Assembly (NCBI GenBank): GCA_030544235.1
Contig: CM060471.1
Location: 3,689,848 to 3,753,847, forward strand
Direction: 5' to 3'
DNA: 64,000 nt
DNA from: Lepturacanthus savala
Lineage: Eukaryota > Chordata > Actinopteri > Scombriformes > Trichiuridae
Shown in pieces: positions 49,384-61,790 of this stretch; the first letter of the stretch is position 1; each line of letters begins with the position of its first letter. The position numbers and the translations under genes are program-made. The notes beneath the pieces are model-generated. The model worked only from the letters and a program-made list of their open reading frames with translations. It did no database searches and was not told where the DNA came from.

Positions 49384-50021
49384 CAGCTCACGAGACGAGA
49401 CACGAGATTGCGTTCACAAGATCAAGATGAGACAAGATTTTAAGAAAACTAATTTACAAATTATATGAATGCCTGGACAACAGACTTTTATTTTACTGAG
49501 TTGCACATGGATTTTATAACTCTGTAAGCGTTAACTTTTAATGAACTTCTTCCTTTTAATGAACTTCTTCCTCTACAAATTGAAACTAAAATAAAATGTT
49601 ATAAAAGTTAAAATATATAGAAAAAAAATTATACATTTGTCGTTTCAAGTGCAAACAATATGTGCAAAACAAAAAGTTCTTCTCTGTCAGCAGGTGCAGT
49701 TGTTGATGTGAGTACTGAGCTGTGGTAGTGCTGTAAATGTCTGCATTGTGCTCGTATTCACTGCGCTGTACGGCATTGTTTGCATACAGTGTCTGCATAT
49801 TGTCCGTGTCTTATCAGTCACTCTCTTACCATTTATCATTTCTGCCGGGAACCCAAAATGCTGCCAAACAAATGATTTAAAAGCGGCGGGTGTGTCGTCA
49901 ATAGTAATACCTGTGTTTTCCGTCATTCTGGCTGCTTGCTGGATAAATCTCGCGAGACAGAATTTTAACGCGACGAGCAATCTCATCAAATCACGTCTCG
50001 CGAGATCTCGTCACACCCCTA
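49384..50021 (-). mobile_element. hAT element with transposase remnant, 638 bp
   Basis: Read on the - strand it begins TAGGGGTGTGACGAGATCTC and ends at CTCGTCTCGTGAGCTG. The octamer ATATATAT flanks both sides (49376-49383 and 50022-50029), but since it inserted in or next to a TA repeat this is weak support. CTCGCGAG palindromes occur near the 50 kb end. It carries a broken BED zinc-finger frame. Confidence 0.8.
49687..49989 (-). pseudogene. Truncated hAT transposase, BED zinc-finger N-terminus
   Basis: The open frame is about 100 codons; a plausible real start is Met22. Residues 39-57 (SFVWQHFGFPAEMINGKRV) followed by C65-x2-C68 and the NTSTMQT stretch at 78-84 follow the BED zinc-finger pattern of hAT transposases and ZBED proteins. 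The downstream His pair of the finger and the whole catalytic (DDE) and dimerisation region are missing. The frame diverges after residue 84 and stops at 49687. It is the leftover of an autonomous element and cannot make a working transposase. Confidence 0.75.
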
Positions 50022-50086
<65 letters not shown>

Positions 50087-50087
50087 T
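50022..50087 (+). repeat. (TA)n(TG)n microsatellite
   Basis: Directly abuts the hAT element. A matching (TA)n lies on the other side at 49360-49383. Confidence 0.95.
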
Positions 50088-51359
50088 ACACTATGTGTCA
50101 GCTTGGCTTGTGACCTCTGTATCTGTCTAGTTGACAGATTCTGTCTGCTCCTCTCATACACTGGTTAACAGGCTATAACATGGCAAAGACAGTGGTATTT
50201 AAGTGAGGGTTTTGCTGTTTTAATGGTTTCCATAGAGAGCTTGGCAACAGTTTGCAGTGACAACAGAACCTATAGAATGAGAGGTGTTGGTGGAAAAAAG
50301 AAAAAAGACGGAAATAGGAATACACAATTAATGTCAAATTTTATTTTCTTTAGGCTTTAGGCTTTAGCTGTGGCTACAGCTGTAGCTGTTAAGATTTGTT
50401 TGGCTAAAATAAATGCTACGATAAATGCTAGAGCCTAATAGATGTGATTTTGAGAATGAATTTCTGGTTAAACACAATTAAAAACACAAAGGAGTACTTT
50501 GTTGGGTAAGAACCTTTTGAATTGATTGAAATGATTTTATGAATGAAACCTTTCTTTCGATAAATTTAGATTCTCTTAACCATATAACGCAGTTTATTGC
50601 AAAATGTTTGCATCACAGGAGCCAGCGGCGACAACCCTGCAGTCACCATTAGACTGTTATTCTAATCTAAAGTAGGTTGGTTAATGGTTAATCAAGGTCT
50701 TTTTCTGCATTAAATACTATTGAATGAAAACAAAGAATCTGTCTTTTATTGTGCCGTTGTCTCCTCCTTGCTATAATAAAAGCATCTGTTTGTGTGTAAT
50801 AATGCAGGGCTGATTGCACCTTCCCAGACGCAGTCTCCAACGCAGGACTTGCGTTGAGGCCGGTTGATCACAGTGCATTCGCTACATTAATCTATTCACA
50901 TATTTCTCCTCTCAGTAACTTCCACACTAGAATGGAAACCCTCGTTCTTGTGTGTTTATTGTAGCAAAAGTACTAACTGGAGAAGACGTGTTATTTTGCA
51001 CATGTGAAAGTCGCAATCCTCTTTGCAGTCTGTTAGTAGATCACTTTGTATGTTTATTATTTATTTATATATTTATTATATATATTTGTGGCTGCAATGA
51101 GTTTCTATACATGATGACCTTTAGTCCATCAAGCCCTTGTTATTTCCTAAAAATCTGCTTACTTTCTATTTTATGGCACCTTACATCAAACAATAATAGT
51201 GGTTACTGCTATTGATGTGAGTAAGCACGTTTAAACAGAGGGGTTTTTGTGCAGTAATTTCCAGTGTGTTGATGAGAGAAGACTCTGGTATCCTTTGTAC
51301 TGCGGTTTTGTGAGTAAACTAAACTTGCTGATGAGGATTGTAGGGCTGACAGTAAATGT

Positions 51360-51465
51360 TAATACAGGGAGACAGTGAAGTTGAACCAACAGGGGAGTGA
51401 CAGGTTCAATAAAGCTGGAGTGTGTAATAATCTGTGCTGCAGAGTTCTGATTAAGTTGGAGTGGA
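51360..51465 (-). pseudogene. LINE reverse transcriptase C-terminal remnant
   Basis: The - strand frame reads PLQLNQNSAAQIITHSSF, then IEPVTPLLVQLHCLPV. This follows the well-known pattern near the end of the reverse transcriptase of fish L2/Rex-like LINEs (QNAAAR, then HITPVLASLHWLPV). It is short, diverged and without neighbouring conserved blocks. Confidence 0.55.
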
Positions 51466-51600
51466 TGTATGAGATTGTATATTTCGTATTCTACATAACA
51501 GGACCCAGATTTGTAGTGTTTGTCATTAGTAGGAATGCACGTAGTGGTTGTGCTGTAACCAGTTTTCCTTTCAGCTGCTGCAGCTTCTCTGTTCAGCATT

Positions 51601-51678
51601 TGTTCAGCTTCAACTCACAAAACCGATTGCCGTTAATGCAATATTCGGCTGAATATATTCGGTTACCGAATATTCACT
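51601..51678 (-). mobile_element. hAT MITE fragment, CCGAATATTCGG type
   Basis: Read on the - strand it contains GAATATTCGGTAACCGAATA, then TATTCAGCCGAATATTGC, the subterminal motifs of fish hAT elements that begin TAGGGGTGCACCGAATATTC. The outer terminus is degraded and the other end was not found. Confidence 0.45.
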
Positions 51679-52157
51679 GCTTCCTTAGTCATTAGGGTGG
51701 ATACGTTGTGGTCGTTGTAGTTAGGATTCAGCTCATCACTCCTTAACGCTGAGCTGCCAGCTGTAGGAGCTGCTGGATGTGTCTCCAGATGCTGAGTGCT
51801 TCCCTTCAGAAGGAGACTAACGTAAAGGTGGATAAGTGGTTTTCCTTTGTGTTGCTGAGCACAGCTGTGTGATGGAGGACCTGGCAGAGACACCAGCAGC
51901 TCTTCCCTCACCCACCTGAGGCAGACTGGGCTGCTGTCATCTAACCTAATATCAGCCTTTGCTGAGCGCCAGCATTGGATGTGTGTGATTGATAAATTAT
52001 TAATAACATAATTGAGTTTGCTGAATGAATCATTTTATATTTAAGGTTTACATTAGATGAAAATGGTATTGATCCAGAGTGAAAGTTGAGAGTTACACCC
52101 TCACGTTTTCTGACACACAGTCTGCCAATCTGGAGAGTAGTTTTGTAAATTGCACAG

Positions 52158-52178
52158 TGTGTGTGTGTGTGTGTGTGT

Positions 52179-52227
<49 letters not shown>

Positions 52228-52229
52228 GG
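52158..52229 (+). repeat. (TG)n microsatellite
   Basis: One GAG interruption near 52182. Confidence 0.96.
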
Positions 52230-53154
52230 ATAGTAGCTGTTGTGCTGTGACCCATTTACAGAACACTGCTCATCACTGCAGCACCTCGCTGCAACACATT
52301 CAACCATTTAAGACGTTTGTTCATAGTGAAAAGCTTGCATGTCCATGGAAACGAAATCTTCTGCTATCACCTTATTATTTTACACCCAAAACTCAACCTG
52401 TTCCCTGTAACATCTGGCAGCTGCAAACAGGGAGCCTAGTAAAGGAAACCAAACTATAGAAGATAAAGTAAAGTATATGCTTTATAGATGAATGCAGCCA
52501 GAGCAGACTGTGACAGTTGTAAGAGGACAATCTGTGTAACCTCATTCCTTTTTTTTAAAAAAAAAAACAAGCAATACTAATATTCAAGTGTACATAGCAG
52601 CGTGGAACAAACCCATGTCAGAGCTCTATGACTGGGTCAACAGAACCGTACATAAACAACCCTCTGCCTCAGTTGCTTTGAATATGAGTTGTTGGTCTGT
52701 GATGAAAGAGTAGAAGCAGAAGAGGGAGTGTGAGATGTGTAACTTCTGTGTGAATCTGTGGTTTATGTAGATTGCATCATATGTGCATGTCCTGAATGAA
52801 ATGAGTAGAAAAGGGGGCATGTTTTCATGTTTTCTTAGCTTTTAGATAATTAACATAGCAGCTGTCTGATTGGACTTGATGGTGTGAATTCATGTATACT
52901 GAGCTAATGTTGTTTCATTTTCCAAGTGATCACAAAGTCGCATGTCTGTTACCTTAGTTGTGTCTCCTAAAATGAGCCAACATGGCTGGCTTTTCCCTAC
53001 AGTATGGAACATTCATTCTGATGTAGAAAGAGCTTTTGGAGAAATTACTGCCAAAGCATCTCTAGGTGAAAAGTCACAAATCTACCATCACTACATCCTG
53101 TTCCTGTTCCTGGTCTCAGTCTAAAAATCATCATGTCACTGCTCTGGCTTTTAA

Positions 53155-53576
53155 CCCTCTATTGTATGAAATATTATTTGGACATGATAAAAATGATAAA
53201 AAATAAAAACTCCATTAGGTTGCCATATGGCAACAAATCTATTTTAGCATATTAGAAAAAATATATAAAATCAAAATTAAATTAAAAGTAAAAACAAAAA
53301 GTTTACTTATCCTCGATAGTGGGTTACATTTTTTATTTGGTGAAAATTTTCCAAAATTCTTTATAAAAGACAACCTTCAGTTGTGAGACAATGATGTCAA
53401 ATGTCCATGAGCAAACAGGATATCCTGGTCATGTGACCTCATAAGTTGTATGCCCTTTAAAAATAAAAGCCTCCTTTTCACACCTAACAGTAAAAACATA
53501 GATTTTTTATCACAGCTTTTTAGAAAAATGAAGATAAAGTAATTATTGCTATATGGCAAAACTATGCAATAGAGGC
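53155..53576 (-). mobile_element. TTAA-flanked MITE, copy A, 422 bp
   Basis: TTAA lies at 53151-53154 and 53577-53580. The left end is CCCTCTATTGTAT and the right end is ATGCAATAGAGGC. It runs in the opposite orientation to copies C-F, is uninterrupted, and is the best reference copy in the window. It holds the perfect palindrome GTTGCCATATGGCAAC at 53219-53234. Confidence 0.85.
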
Positions 53577-54039
53577 TTAATAGTTGCTCATTACCTTTGG
53601 GTTTTTTCTAGGTTTTCCAGCAAACTGAAATCATATAAATCCTTATAAGATGCTTACTAACATTATTGTGCAATAATAATAATTGATATAATAACAATAA
53701 TAACAATATATATAACCATAGTTATTATATTATAAGACATTTATGAGAACCTGTAGTGACCTGCTCTCTGTCCTGCTGGCTAACTTCCACTCTCTCTCAG
53801 CACCATCCAAATTCATTTCCTTCAGTCTATCCAAAAAAAAACAAACAGCTGATTGCTGGATTGGTTTGTCATAACGCCATGTCTCTTGTATGCTCTTTCT
53901 TTATTTAATTATCATCCACCACCCTGCTCAGTAGACCGCTCCACCGTTCATTATCGCATTACGCTGGTGGTTCTTTCTCCCAAACTCCAAAACACACTGA
54001 CCCTACATCTGGTACAATAAACCACCCACTGACAGTTTG

Positions 54040-54142
<103 letters not shown>

Positions 54143-54836
54143 TAACAGTGAACACATACATAGAGGTGCATTAATGACATGACACCCCCAATAATGCTGC
54201 CTTGGACATAGAAGAACTTGGTAGCACCCTGTGTACCCAGATGGTCGACTCACTGCATATCACATGACAACAGAGAAGAAGTTCCCTTGTCCCTCAGCTT
54301 GTTTAGTTAGAAAAATACATGGATGTTGCCATATAGAGAAGGAAAAATGATAGAAAATCACCAACTAATGTGTCTTAAAATATGTCTGTGCTGGTGTTGT
54401 GTTAATAAAATGCATCCAGACCGATTTATAAATATAACCGTGTCTCTCTCTGACCTTCATCAGGCCTCCTGAATGTATGAGCAGCCTCTCCAGATCACTT
54501 AGCGATGCATGAGCTACACCGTCCCCTCTTCATCTCCTTTACATCCTGCTGCACTTCTCCTTATCAATTATTCAACACACACATGCACATTTTGTGTGTT
54601 CACGGACATTATCTGCTTTCACAGAACGGCATTTCTGGATGTTATTACTGCCTGTGTGCTTGTATGTGTGTGCAGATGGTCTGTGCCATTATGTCCTCAC
54701 TTCTCTTACTAGAGATGCGTGTGTGTGTGTGTGTGTTCATGTAAAACAGTAAATGGTCTGCATTTACAGTCTTTCTATTTTTCCGAGCACTCAAAGCACT
54801 TTACAATTAAATTAAAATTAGTTGTCTTTGCATTAA

Positions 54837-55312
54837 CCCTCTATAACATGAAATATTACTATTTTTGGAATGTTTTCATTAATTAAAATGGTCTATATTT
54901 CAGAATATACAAGAAAAACATAGTCTCAGGGTAGTTTCATGCTATGTAAGTCAATGGGTCTCCATTAGGTTACATGCACTGGGAATTTACCATATTTGCA
55001 AACTCCACACAGAAAGGTCCCAGACGCAGGAGGTCTTGAACCTGCGACCTTCTTGCCATCAGGCAACAGCGCTAACCCCTGCACCACCGCATCACCCTAT
55101 TTGCCTATAGTTTTTTAGCTTATTAGAAAAAAAAAACAACTTAACATCAAAATTGAATTAAATATACATAAAAAAAAACGTTTAGTCATGAAACAAGATG
55201 CTCACATGTCTATGAGCAAACAGTAAATCCTGGTTATGTGACCTCATAAATTATATGTCCTTCAAAAATAAAAGCTCCCTTTTTCAACCTGGAAACAGAA
55301 TGCAATAGAGGG
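54837..55312 (-). mobile_element. TTAA-flanked MITE, copy B, with a SINE head inside
   Basis: TTAA lies at 54833-54836 and 55313-55316. The left end is CCCTCTATAACATGAAATAT and the right end is TGCAATAGAGGG. Orientation is as copy A. A 98-bp SINE piece with its own 7-bp target duplication interrupts it at 55000-55097. Confidence 0.85.
55000..55097 (-). mobile_element. V-SINE head only, 3'-truncated
   Basis: Read on the - strand it is the tRNA-derived head, with B-box GGTTCAAGACC, stopping at TGTGTGGAGTTT. It is flanked by TATTTGC at 54993-54999 and 55098-55104 and sits within MITE copy B. Confidence 0.85.
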
Positions 55313-58300
55313 TTAATGTTTAGAACAAAAGAAATAGAGTAACACAGTAAACTTGCTGTGTGTGTGTTTCTGTATGACTCGCCTGGTTTAAATGTGTGCT
55401 GCTGTGTATTGACAGTAAGTGATTCTCTGCTGCTCCCTGTGTGAAAATGTACAGCGACAGCACGCTTTTTCCTGGCGCACTGTGGCAGATGTGACCCAAT
55501 TGCGGTTGAGTGTGATGTGTGTTTGTGCTTGTGTGTGGACAAGTAATTTTAGAGAGGATGGAAGAACTGTCATATCCTTTCTGTTTGAGAGAAAGAGGAA
55601 TCAGTGCGTGGATCCACAGATGGCAGCCACTCTCTGCCAGTGTTAAAGCTCTAATCTGTTTAATCTATGTGATAGTAATTCTCTACACACTGCACTGTTA
55701 CTGTCGTACACAAGTGTCTGAGTGTCTTGGATCCTAGTAATCATTTTATAAGAGGTGTTGTCTTTCCGCCAAGAACAGGTTTGGTCGTACAGCTCTTATC
55801 TGCTTCACTAAACACAGCTGCTTTTTATCTACCTGAAATAATTGCTTTTGTAGTTGAAGTTCTGTCTGGGTCATAAAAATCATGATTTTGACAATCTGAT
55901 TGTTGAAGTGTTCCTTTACATATTTAAGAAAAAAAACAAACTAAAGATTTAAATCTAATGGAAGTTTTAAAGCTATGACTGCTGCTTGATATGTCTTAAA
56001 GATATAGTACATGATTCTGATCTAATACACCTTTTGCCAAATTCAGTGAATATCTGCTTACTGCCCACAAGCCTGTTCTGTGTCCACTAAAAAAAGTCCC
56101 CTCCCACCCCCTCCCACCCACCGCTCTGTAAATGGGGAAACAAACAAAGTGGTTCAAACTGAGCCAAAACCAATACTCCAGCCAATCAGCGGCAGGTAGC
56201 ATTCCAGCTAACGCACGAGGGGGTGCTGCAAAACCAGGCGTCACTACCAGCCCAAAAAGTGACCCCTTCTAGCAACTATTTCTAGCCAATGTAGATCTAT
56301 AAAAATAAGAGACAGCTTGAGAAACTGCATGGTTTGTTCTTCGCCTACCATGTTTTCAGAAACACTTTTCCATGAAGCATTGAACTGTTATATCTTAATT
56401 AAGCAAAATATTGGTAAAAAATGGCAGCTGGTCAGTTTTTATATCCAGGAGCAGAGCAGGAGCAGAGCCCAACCTACTGAAGAGTTTCATTGAATTAAGT
56501 GCACCGAGGAAGTGTTATTGATCTAGATGCCAGAGGTGGGCAACTCTGGTACCCTAACCCAAACATCATCAGTTTACTGTTACAGAAGACTAAAGAAACC
56601 AAAAAATAATCAGATTGGAGACAGAAGACAGACAGAATCAGAGAATTTTTTCTTACAAATGACTCAAATTGATTAATTGATAACAATAGTAGTTGGTGAT
56701 TAATAATATAGTTGTCAACTAATCGATTAATCAGCTAATTATTGTAGCTCTATTACTCCATGGCTGTGGTCCTTGATGCATTGTAGCTGTCTTAATAGTG
56801 TTCACAGATTTTTATGATCCAGCCATGACATGGATCATTATTGAAAGTCATAATGAATAACACTATGAATAACTGTTGAATCATTCTCTTTCCCCAACCT
56901 GTGTCATGCATCTTTTCCACAGAGCTTCACCAGGTTACTGAGCAATGAGTCATTGTCATGGTAACAAGCAGGCTCCATGCATACAACAAACCCATCATGC
57001 ATCATCTGCATCAGCCCAGGCTATAATGATTAATAATAATTTAGACAATGTTCTAATTATTTCTGCCAATGGTCATGTGTCTCTGGAGCTCGGAATGATT
57101 TTTTTTTTCTATGAGTGATTTTTAATGTGGTCAGAAAAGTGAATTAAACGACTCAAAGGAGAGCCTTTTGTGATTGGTACGTTCTCATCATCGCGGGGCT
57201 TGATGGGAATCCCTAGAGCATCATGGGAGGTGACTCTACTGATCACTCTACAACTCTATTGGTTGCGTAACATGCATATAAACCCCGGGACTTAGAAACA
57301 TTTTCAGCGTATGCACCAGGCAAGCTACTTCCATTGAAATGAATGGCAGCCATTTTTCAGTTCAGTATTCAGTTCTTATATCCATCCATGTTTTACAATG
57401 AAACGCCTTCCCATTACACTGAAATCTCACTAGTGTTTATGGGAGCATTTCAGTTGTGTGTAGGAATACTTTTGAATTATGTGTGAGAGCATTTCAGTTA
57501 TAAGTGTGTGAGGTTTTTCTGTAGTAGGTGAATGTGTTTTGTTTTCTATGTGTGTGTGATTGGTACATTCTGAATAGTTGTGCTGTTAGATGCTTATTAA
57601 CATGCATGTTCTGACTGAGTGTGAGTCTCACTGAGAGTGTGTTCACATGCAGCTCAGTGCCCCAGTTATGATCAGCTATCGCAGTCATGTGTTATCACAT
57701 CCTGTATCTGGCCTTGATATGCTAGCTGACCTACTATTTAAACACAGAGCAGGTTTTAAACCACTGTCTACTCTCTGTGGTCTGCACTGACATCAACAGT
57801 ATAATGACACTGGTCACTGCAGCTGGATGTTGTTTCTAGTGTGTTGAGGTTACTCAGAAGGCACAGAAGTAAAATGCCATGATTCAGCAAAACCTTCAAT
57901 AACCTATTTTTTTTTGCATCCAGAGCCTACGTATGTGCCTTATTTTTATTCATTCTTGCAGTCTTTCCAACCTCTATCAATATGGCTGCAGGTCTGTGAC
58001 ACATGAAAGTCTGACCACTACATCACTACATAACCACCCTCCACCCTGACTGTCCACCTGGCTACATGAACCTAATTCCCTGTAAACTGGGCTGGACATG
58101 AAAGAATACAATTTGTGGTTAATATTAAATTACTGCATATCAGTGTTTTAATGGTGTTCCAGGCTGACGCTCCATTACAACAGGTGCAGTAAGGTGACAC
58201 TTTACAATTATTACCAACAATACCCAGCATTGTGTGCAGCAGCAGCGTGGTCTGTACTGCTGGCGGCACACTTCCACTGCAGCCTGGAAATGTGATATTC

Positions 58301-58329
58301 ATAGACAGACAGAAATAGAGCTGCAAACT

Positions 58330-58330
<1 letters not shown>

Positions 58331-58392
<62 letters not shown>
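58331..58392 (+). repeat. (CA)n microsatellite
   Basis: About 31 units. Confidence 0.97.
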
Positions 58393-58394
<2 letters not shown>

Positions 58395-59219
58395 TCATGT
58401 TTTGCTTGCATACACAATGTGCTACAGCCTCCCGTGGGTGTGTCAAGTTGGAGGGGTCACAGCGGTCGAGTTTCTCACCTCTAATCTCTCATCCCTCCAT
58501 CAGACTGACCTTGTTATGTAACCATAAATCACAGCAACACACACACACATACACACACATATGGACCTGTCTGCTACAGCGCTCCTCTCTGGCTCTACTT
58601 GCTCATTGTTTTCTGTAACAGACTGACACTGGCACTGAAAAGGGAAGGAAGAAGCACCTGTGATGTGATGAAGTGGTCACAGAAACATTAAGACAACCAT
58701 TACACAATGCTGAATAAAGTGTAGCTGCAGCAGCAGTGAAAATGCAGTACAGTCATCATAATACACACAGGAAATGTGGAAGCTAGTGCAGTAACAGCTG
58801 AGCTCAGGCCACAGGCTGACAGACGTGTGTGTGTATGAAAGAGAGGCAACATCAAAGTGGAGTGTACTGTCAGACTTCCTCTCCTCATTAATTTATTCAT
58901 CACTCTGCAGCTCTCTGTCTCTCTTCTCTCTGATTCTCTTCATCACGTCTCCACTTGTGCTTTTTCCTCCCTCTAATCTTGTCTATTGCTCTGCTTTCAT
59001 CCCGCTGTTTCCTCTGTTTCCTCATATCTCTGACATTTGCCATCACAGAGTTTTGTCATTGACAACAGCAGTGCCAAAATGTATTATACATGCATTGTTA
59101 TGACATATTTATTGCAGGGTTGATGATTTGTATAAAACAGATTGCTCAGAGGAACAAGCCATTTAACTACCAGTGTGTTGTCTATTGTTGTTGACCATGC
59201 TGTGTGTTTGTGTTCACAG

Positions 59220-59333
59220 GCGTTCAAGCCAGTGGTGGGGAAGAGCCTGTTGTCGTCAGTAACAGCAGTGGAATTCCTGTTAGATCGACAGCTGGACTTC
59301 CTGCCTGACCTTTCAGCTTACCAACCATACCAG
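59220..59333 (+). CDS. jmjd1c: JMJD1C coding exon, third coding exon of the long isoform
   Basis: This internal exon has 114 nt (38 codons) and is in phase 0 at both ends. The acceptor is ttcacag before GCG and the donor is CAG then gtacta. The peptide runs from AFKPVVGKSLLSSVTAVEFL to LDRQLDFLPDLSAYQPYQ. It continues directly from the IQWPAL end of the exon at 26228-26434, exactly as the vertebrate JMJD1C N-terminus does, with conserved SSVTAVEFL and QLDFL stretches. The two exons are separated by 32,785 bp. The next expected exon, with a long acidic and then PYSLNGYRV-like peptide in vertebrates, is not visible before base 64000. Identity is firm; assignment to a particular teleost paralogue is not possible from the sequence alone. 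Confidence 0.93.
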
Positions 59334-59888
59334 GTACTAAATACACTGCACCCTCTGACCCGTCAATGAGATTATCTCCTCTACTGATTGTTGTTCACTC
59401 ACACAGTCACATTTATCTGTAACAAAAAGAGTCAACGGTGCATACATTATCTGAGGCTCAATTGAATGATTTAAACCAGTTAAATATTATTTTAAACGTT
59501 TTAAATTACCTAGTTTGCATTAACATAACATTGGGAACTGATAAGAGATGAGCTCCTACATTTCCCACAATGCAGCTTATTTTTTTTAGACCCTCCCTGC
59601 CTGGCAAATGTCAACACATTTCTAACTGAGGCTTTCTATTCTACATTTGCCATCACTAACTCCAAACTGTTCCACATACAGAAGATGTTAGATGGCTGTG
59701 CTTCTCAAAGAGCAGCTTTAAATGATCGTTGAAACATAAGATTGACATTTTGGTGTAGTAGAGAACTGAGATAAAGAATAATTTAAAGTCCCCCCTCTGT
59801 AAGAGTAGATGACTTCTGATGAAGCAAAGAGGGAAACAATTAAACATGACATTATTACCCTGATTTACTTGTAAATTGTAATTTGCTC

Positions 59889-59914
59889 ATACTGCGGCAT
59901 GATAGCCGCAGTAT
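59889..59914 (+). repeat. Perfect hairpin, 10-bp arms
   Basis: ATACTGCGGC and GCCGCAGTAT are separated by ATGATA. It may be part of an unrecognised interspersed repeat. Confidence 0.9.
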
Positions 59915-60463
59915 TCTCAGTATTCTTCTATTATTATGATGTGTTATGGATAACTATGGTACCGGTTATTGCTCTTTGTGGTAATGAGCTATTTTTAAAT
60001 GTTTATGGAGATTGAAGCGTTACCTTGCTGTCAGGGTGTTTCTTGATTCTATTGAATGATATTGAATGATGACGGTAGTGATTCTTTTTTTTCCCAGTGG
60101 CAGCAAAGGGAAGGACATTTATTTGTTGCTTATTTTTCTTTACAGCAGCGATGCTATCTTTTGCTTACCTTTGACCGACTCTGCAGCTTTGCAGCTTTAC
60201 TAAGTGGCTAGGATTTTCTGGATGATTACTCAATTCCATAAAATAAATTTGGGTTGCACATAAATTGAAAGAGTTATTATTGTTATTATTATTGTTAATA
60301 TAGTAACTTTTATTGGCACATATAATTTACCATGAAGGAGCTGGGATCATTTCTACTTCTGTACAAAATACACACATTATAAAACACTAAAACAATTTTT
60401 TGTGCAAATTGTGTAAGTGGGATTTGCCAAACAATGTAATAGATTCATTCTTGGCCAATTCTA

Positions 60464-60530
60464 CACCCTACCCCCAAGTCTCACAAAGACTTGGGGGTAG
60501 GGTGAACAGGAAAATCATATTCCTGTTCAC
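60464..60530 (+). repeat. Two overlapping hairpins
   Basis: The first has perfect 18-bp arms, CACCCTACCCCCAAGTCT (60464-60481) and its inverse (60487-60504), with a 5-nt loop. The second has perfect 11-bp arms, GTGAACAGGAA (60502-60512) and TTCCTGTTCAC (60520-60530), with a 7-nt loop. They share three bases, so both cannot form fully at once. Confidence 0.95.
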
Positions 60531-61019
60531 AGATAAACAGACACAGAGCACTAATAACAATACCTTGGTTCAAATAAAGATAACTAAACACTTTAGATGC
60601 AAAGGAAAGTGGCATATCACTACTATGAGCATGTGAATGTATTTCATATGATTTTACTTATTGAAGCAGAAATGCAGCAAGAATGTTGATTGGAAATGTC
60701 TCATAAAACAGATTTTAATTGCAGAGCAGACAACGTTGATGTGAATAAAAGGTGTATGATAATATAATATATAATAATATCTGTTATCTGGCAGCTATAG
60801 ACATTACAACTGGATCTTGTTTCCTAATGAAGTCATTCACAGTCAGATCCAGGCTGGATGCTGCAGCCATGGGGCTGAGCCAGAGTTGGCCGCTGTGTTC
60901 ATATATATGTGACAGTGCTGTGGTTTCATGTAAATATAGAGCAAACACTGCCTGTCTTCTCACTGATGTTACACACGGCTGCTCATTACTGACTCATTAA
61001 TTACATCCACATCCATGCA

Positions 61020-61790
61020 CATTATACCCACTGATATACCGGTACACACAGTGTGCTCAACAATTAATTAAAATGTTATCAAAATCGCAATGTGACCTAC
61101 TGCAATTTTCAAATCACTGGAGGAGCTATGCGAGTGCCAACAATACCATTTTAATTTAAATATTGTAGTCTTGTCCACACATCATATTCTACATTTTTTG
61201 TACATATTTATATATATTATATCCTTTCTATTCAATATCTTCATTTGTAACTTAGATTTATTATACTTGTATTATACTCTTAATATATTTATATTTATAT
61301 ATATATATATAATTCATAATAATGTATACAGAATAGGTAACAGTATACAGTTTATTTTCTATTTTTGAATAATTCCATGTGCAATAATTTACTCCCCTAC
61401 CTCATACCATGTGCACTTTTACAATAATCATGTAGCAATAACAAAGGCATGTATAGGCATTTACTTTTATTTTTTTTTCTTATTAACTTTATTTTATCTA
61501 TGTTCGTGTTGGCATTTATTTACTTATTTATTTGAACATGTTGCTCTTCTGTTTGTCTATAGTTTTATAACAGTGCTCTATGTGATGTGTTGGAGCTTCA
61601 ATTTCCATGAGAAACCTCCCAAAGGATCAATAAAGTCCTATCTAATCTAATCTAAATATCTTTGTTTGATACAAATTCCAGAAAAAACACACTATATTCA
61701 TTCTAATATATTTAATTGAGAATGATGTAAAAATCACAAATTGTATTGCAATTGCAATACCAGTCAAAATCTTTGTAATGAGATTTCCTT
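61020..61790. mobile_element. hAT MITE remnant split by a LINE fragment
   Basis: The left part (61050-61160) has the CAACAATTAATTAAAATG, TTATCAAAATCGCAATGTG and ACTGCAATTTTCAAATC blocks. The right part (61660-61785) has AAATCACAAATTGTATTGC, AATTGCAATACCAGTCAAAA. Both are typical of hAT elements of the TAGGGCTGAACGAT group. The outer ends are decayed and the limits are approximate. Confidence 0.45.
61164..61652 (+). mobile_element. LINE 3' fragment with target duplication
   Basis: An AT-rich 3'-UTR-like block ends with AAAGGATCAATAAAGTCCTA and a (TCTAA)n tail, as in fish non-LTR retrotransposons. The heptamer TAAATAT occurs directly before (61157-61163) and after (61653-61659). No reverse transcriptase frame remains. 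The portion 61278-61440 is related to 1-175. Confidence 0.55.
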
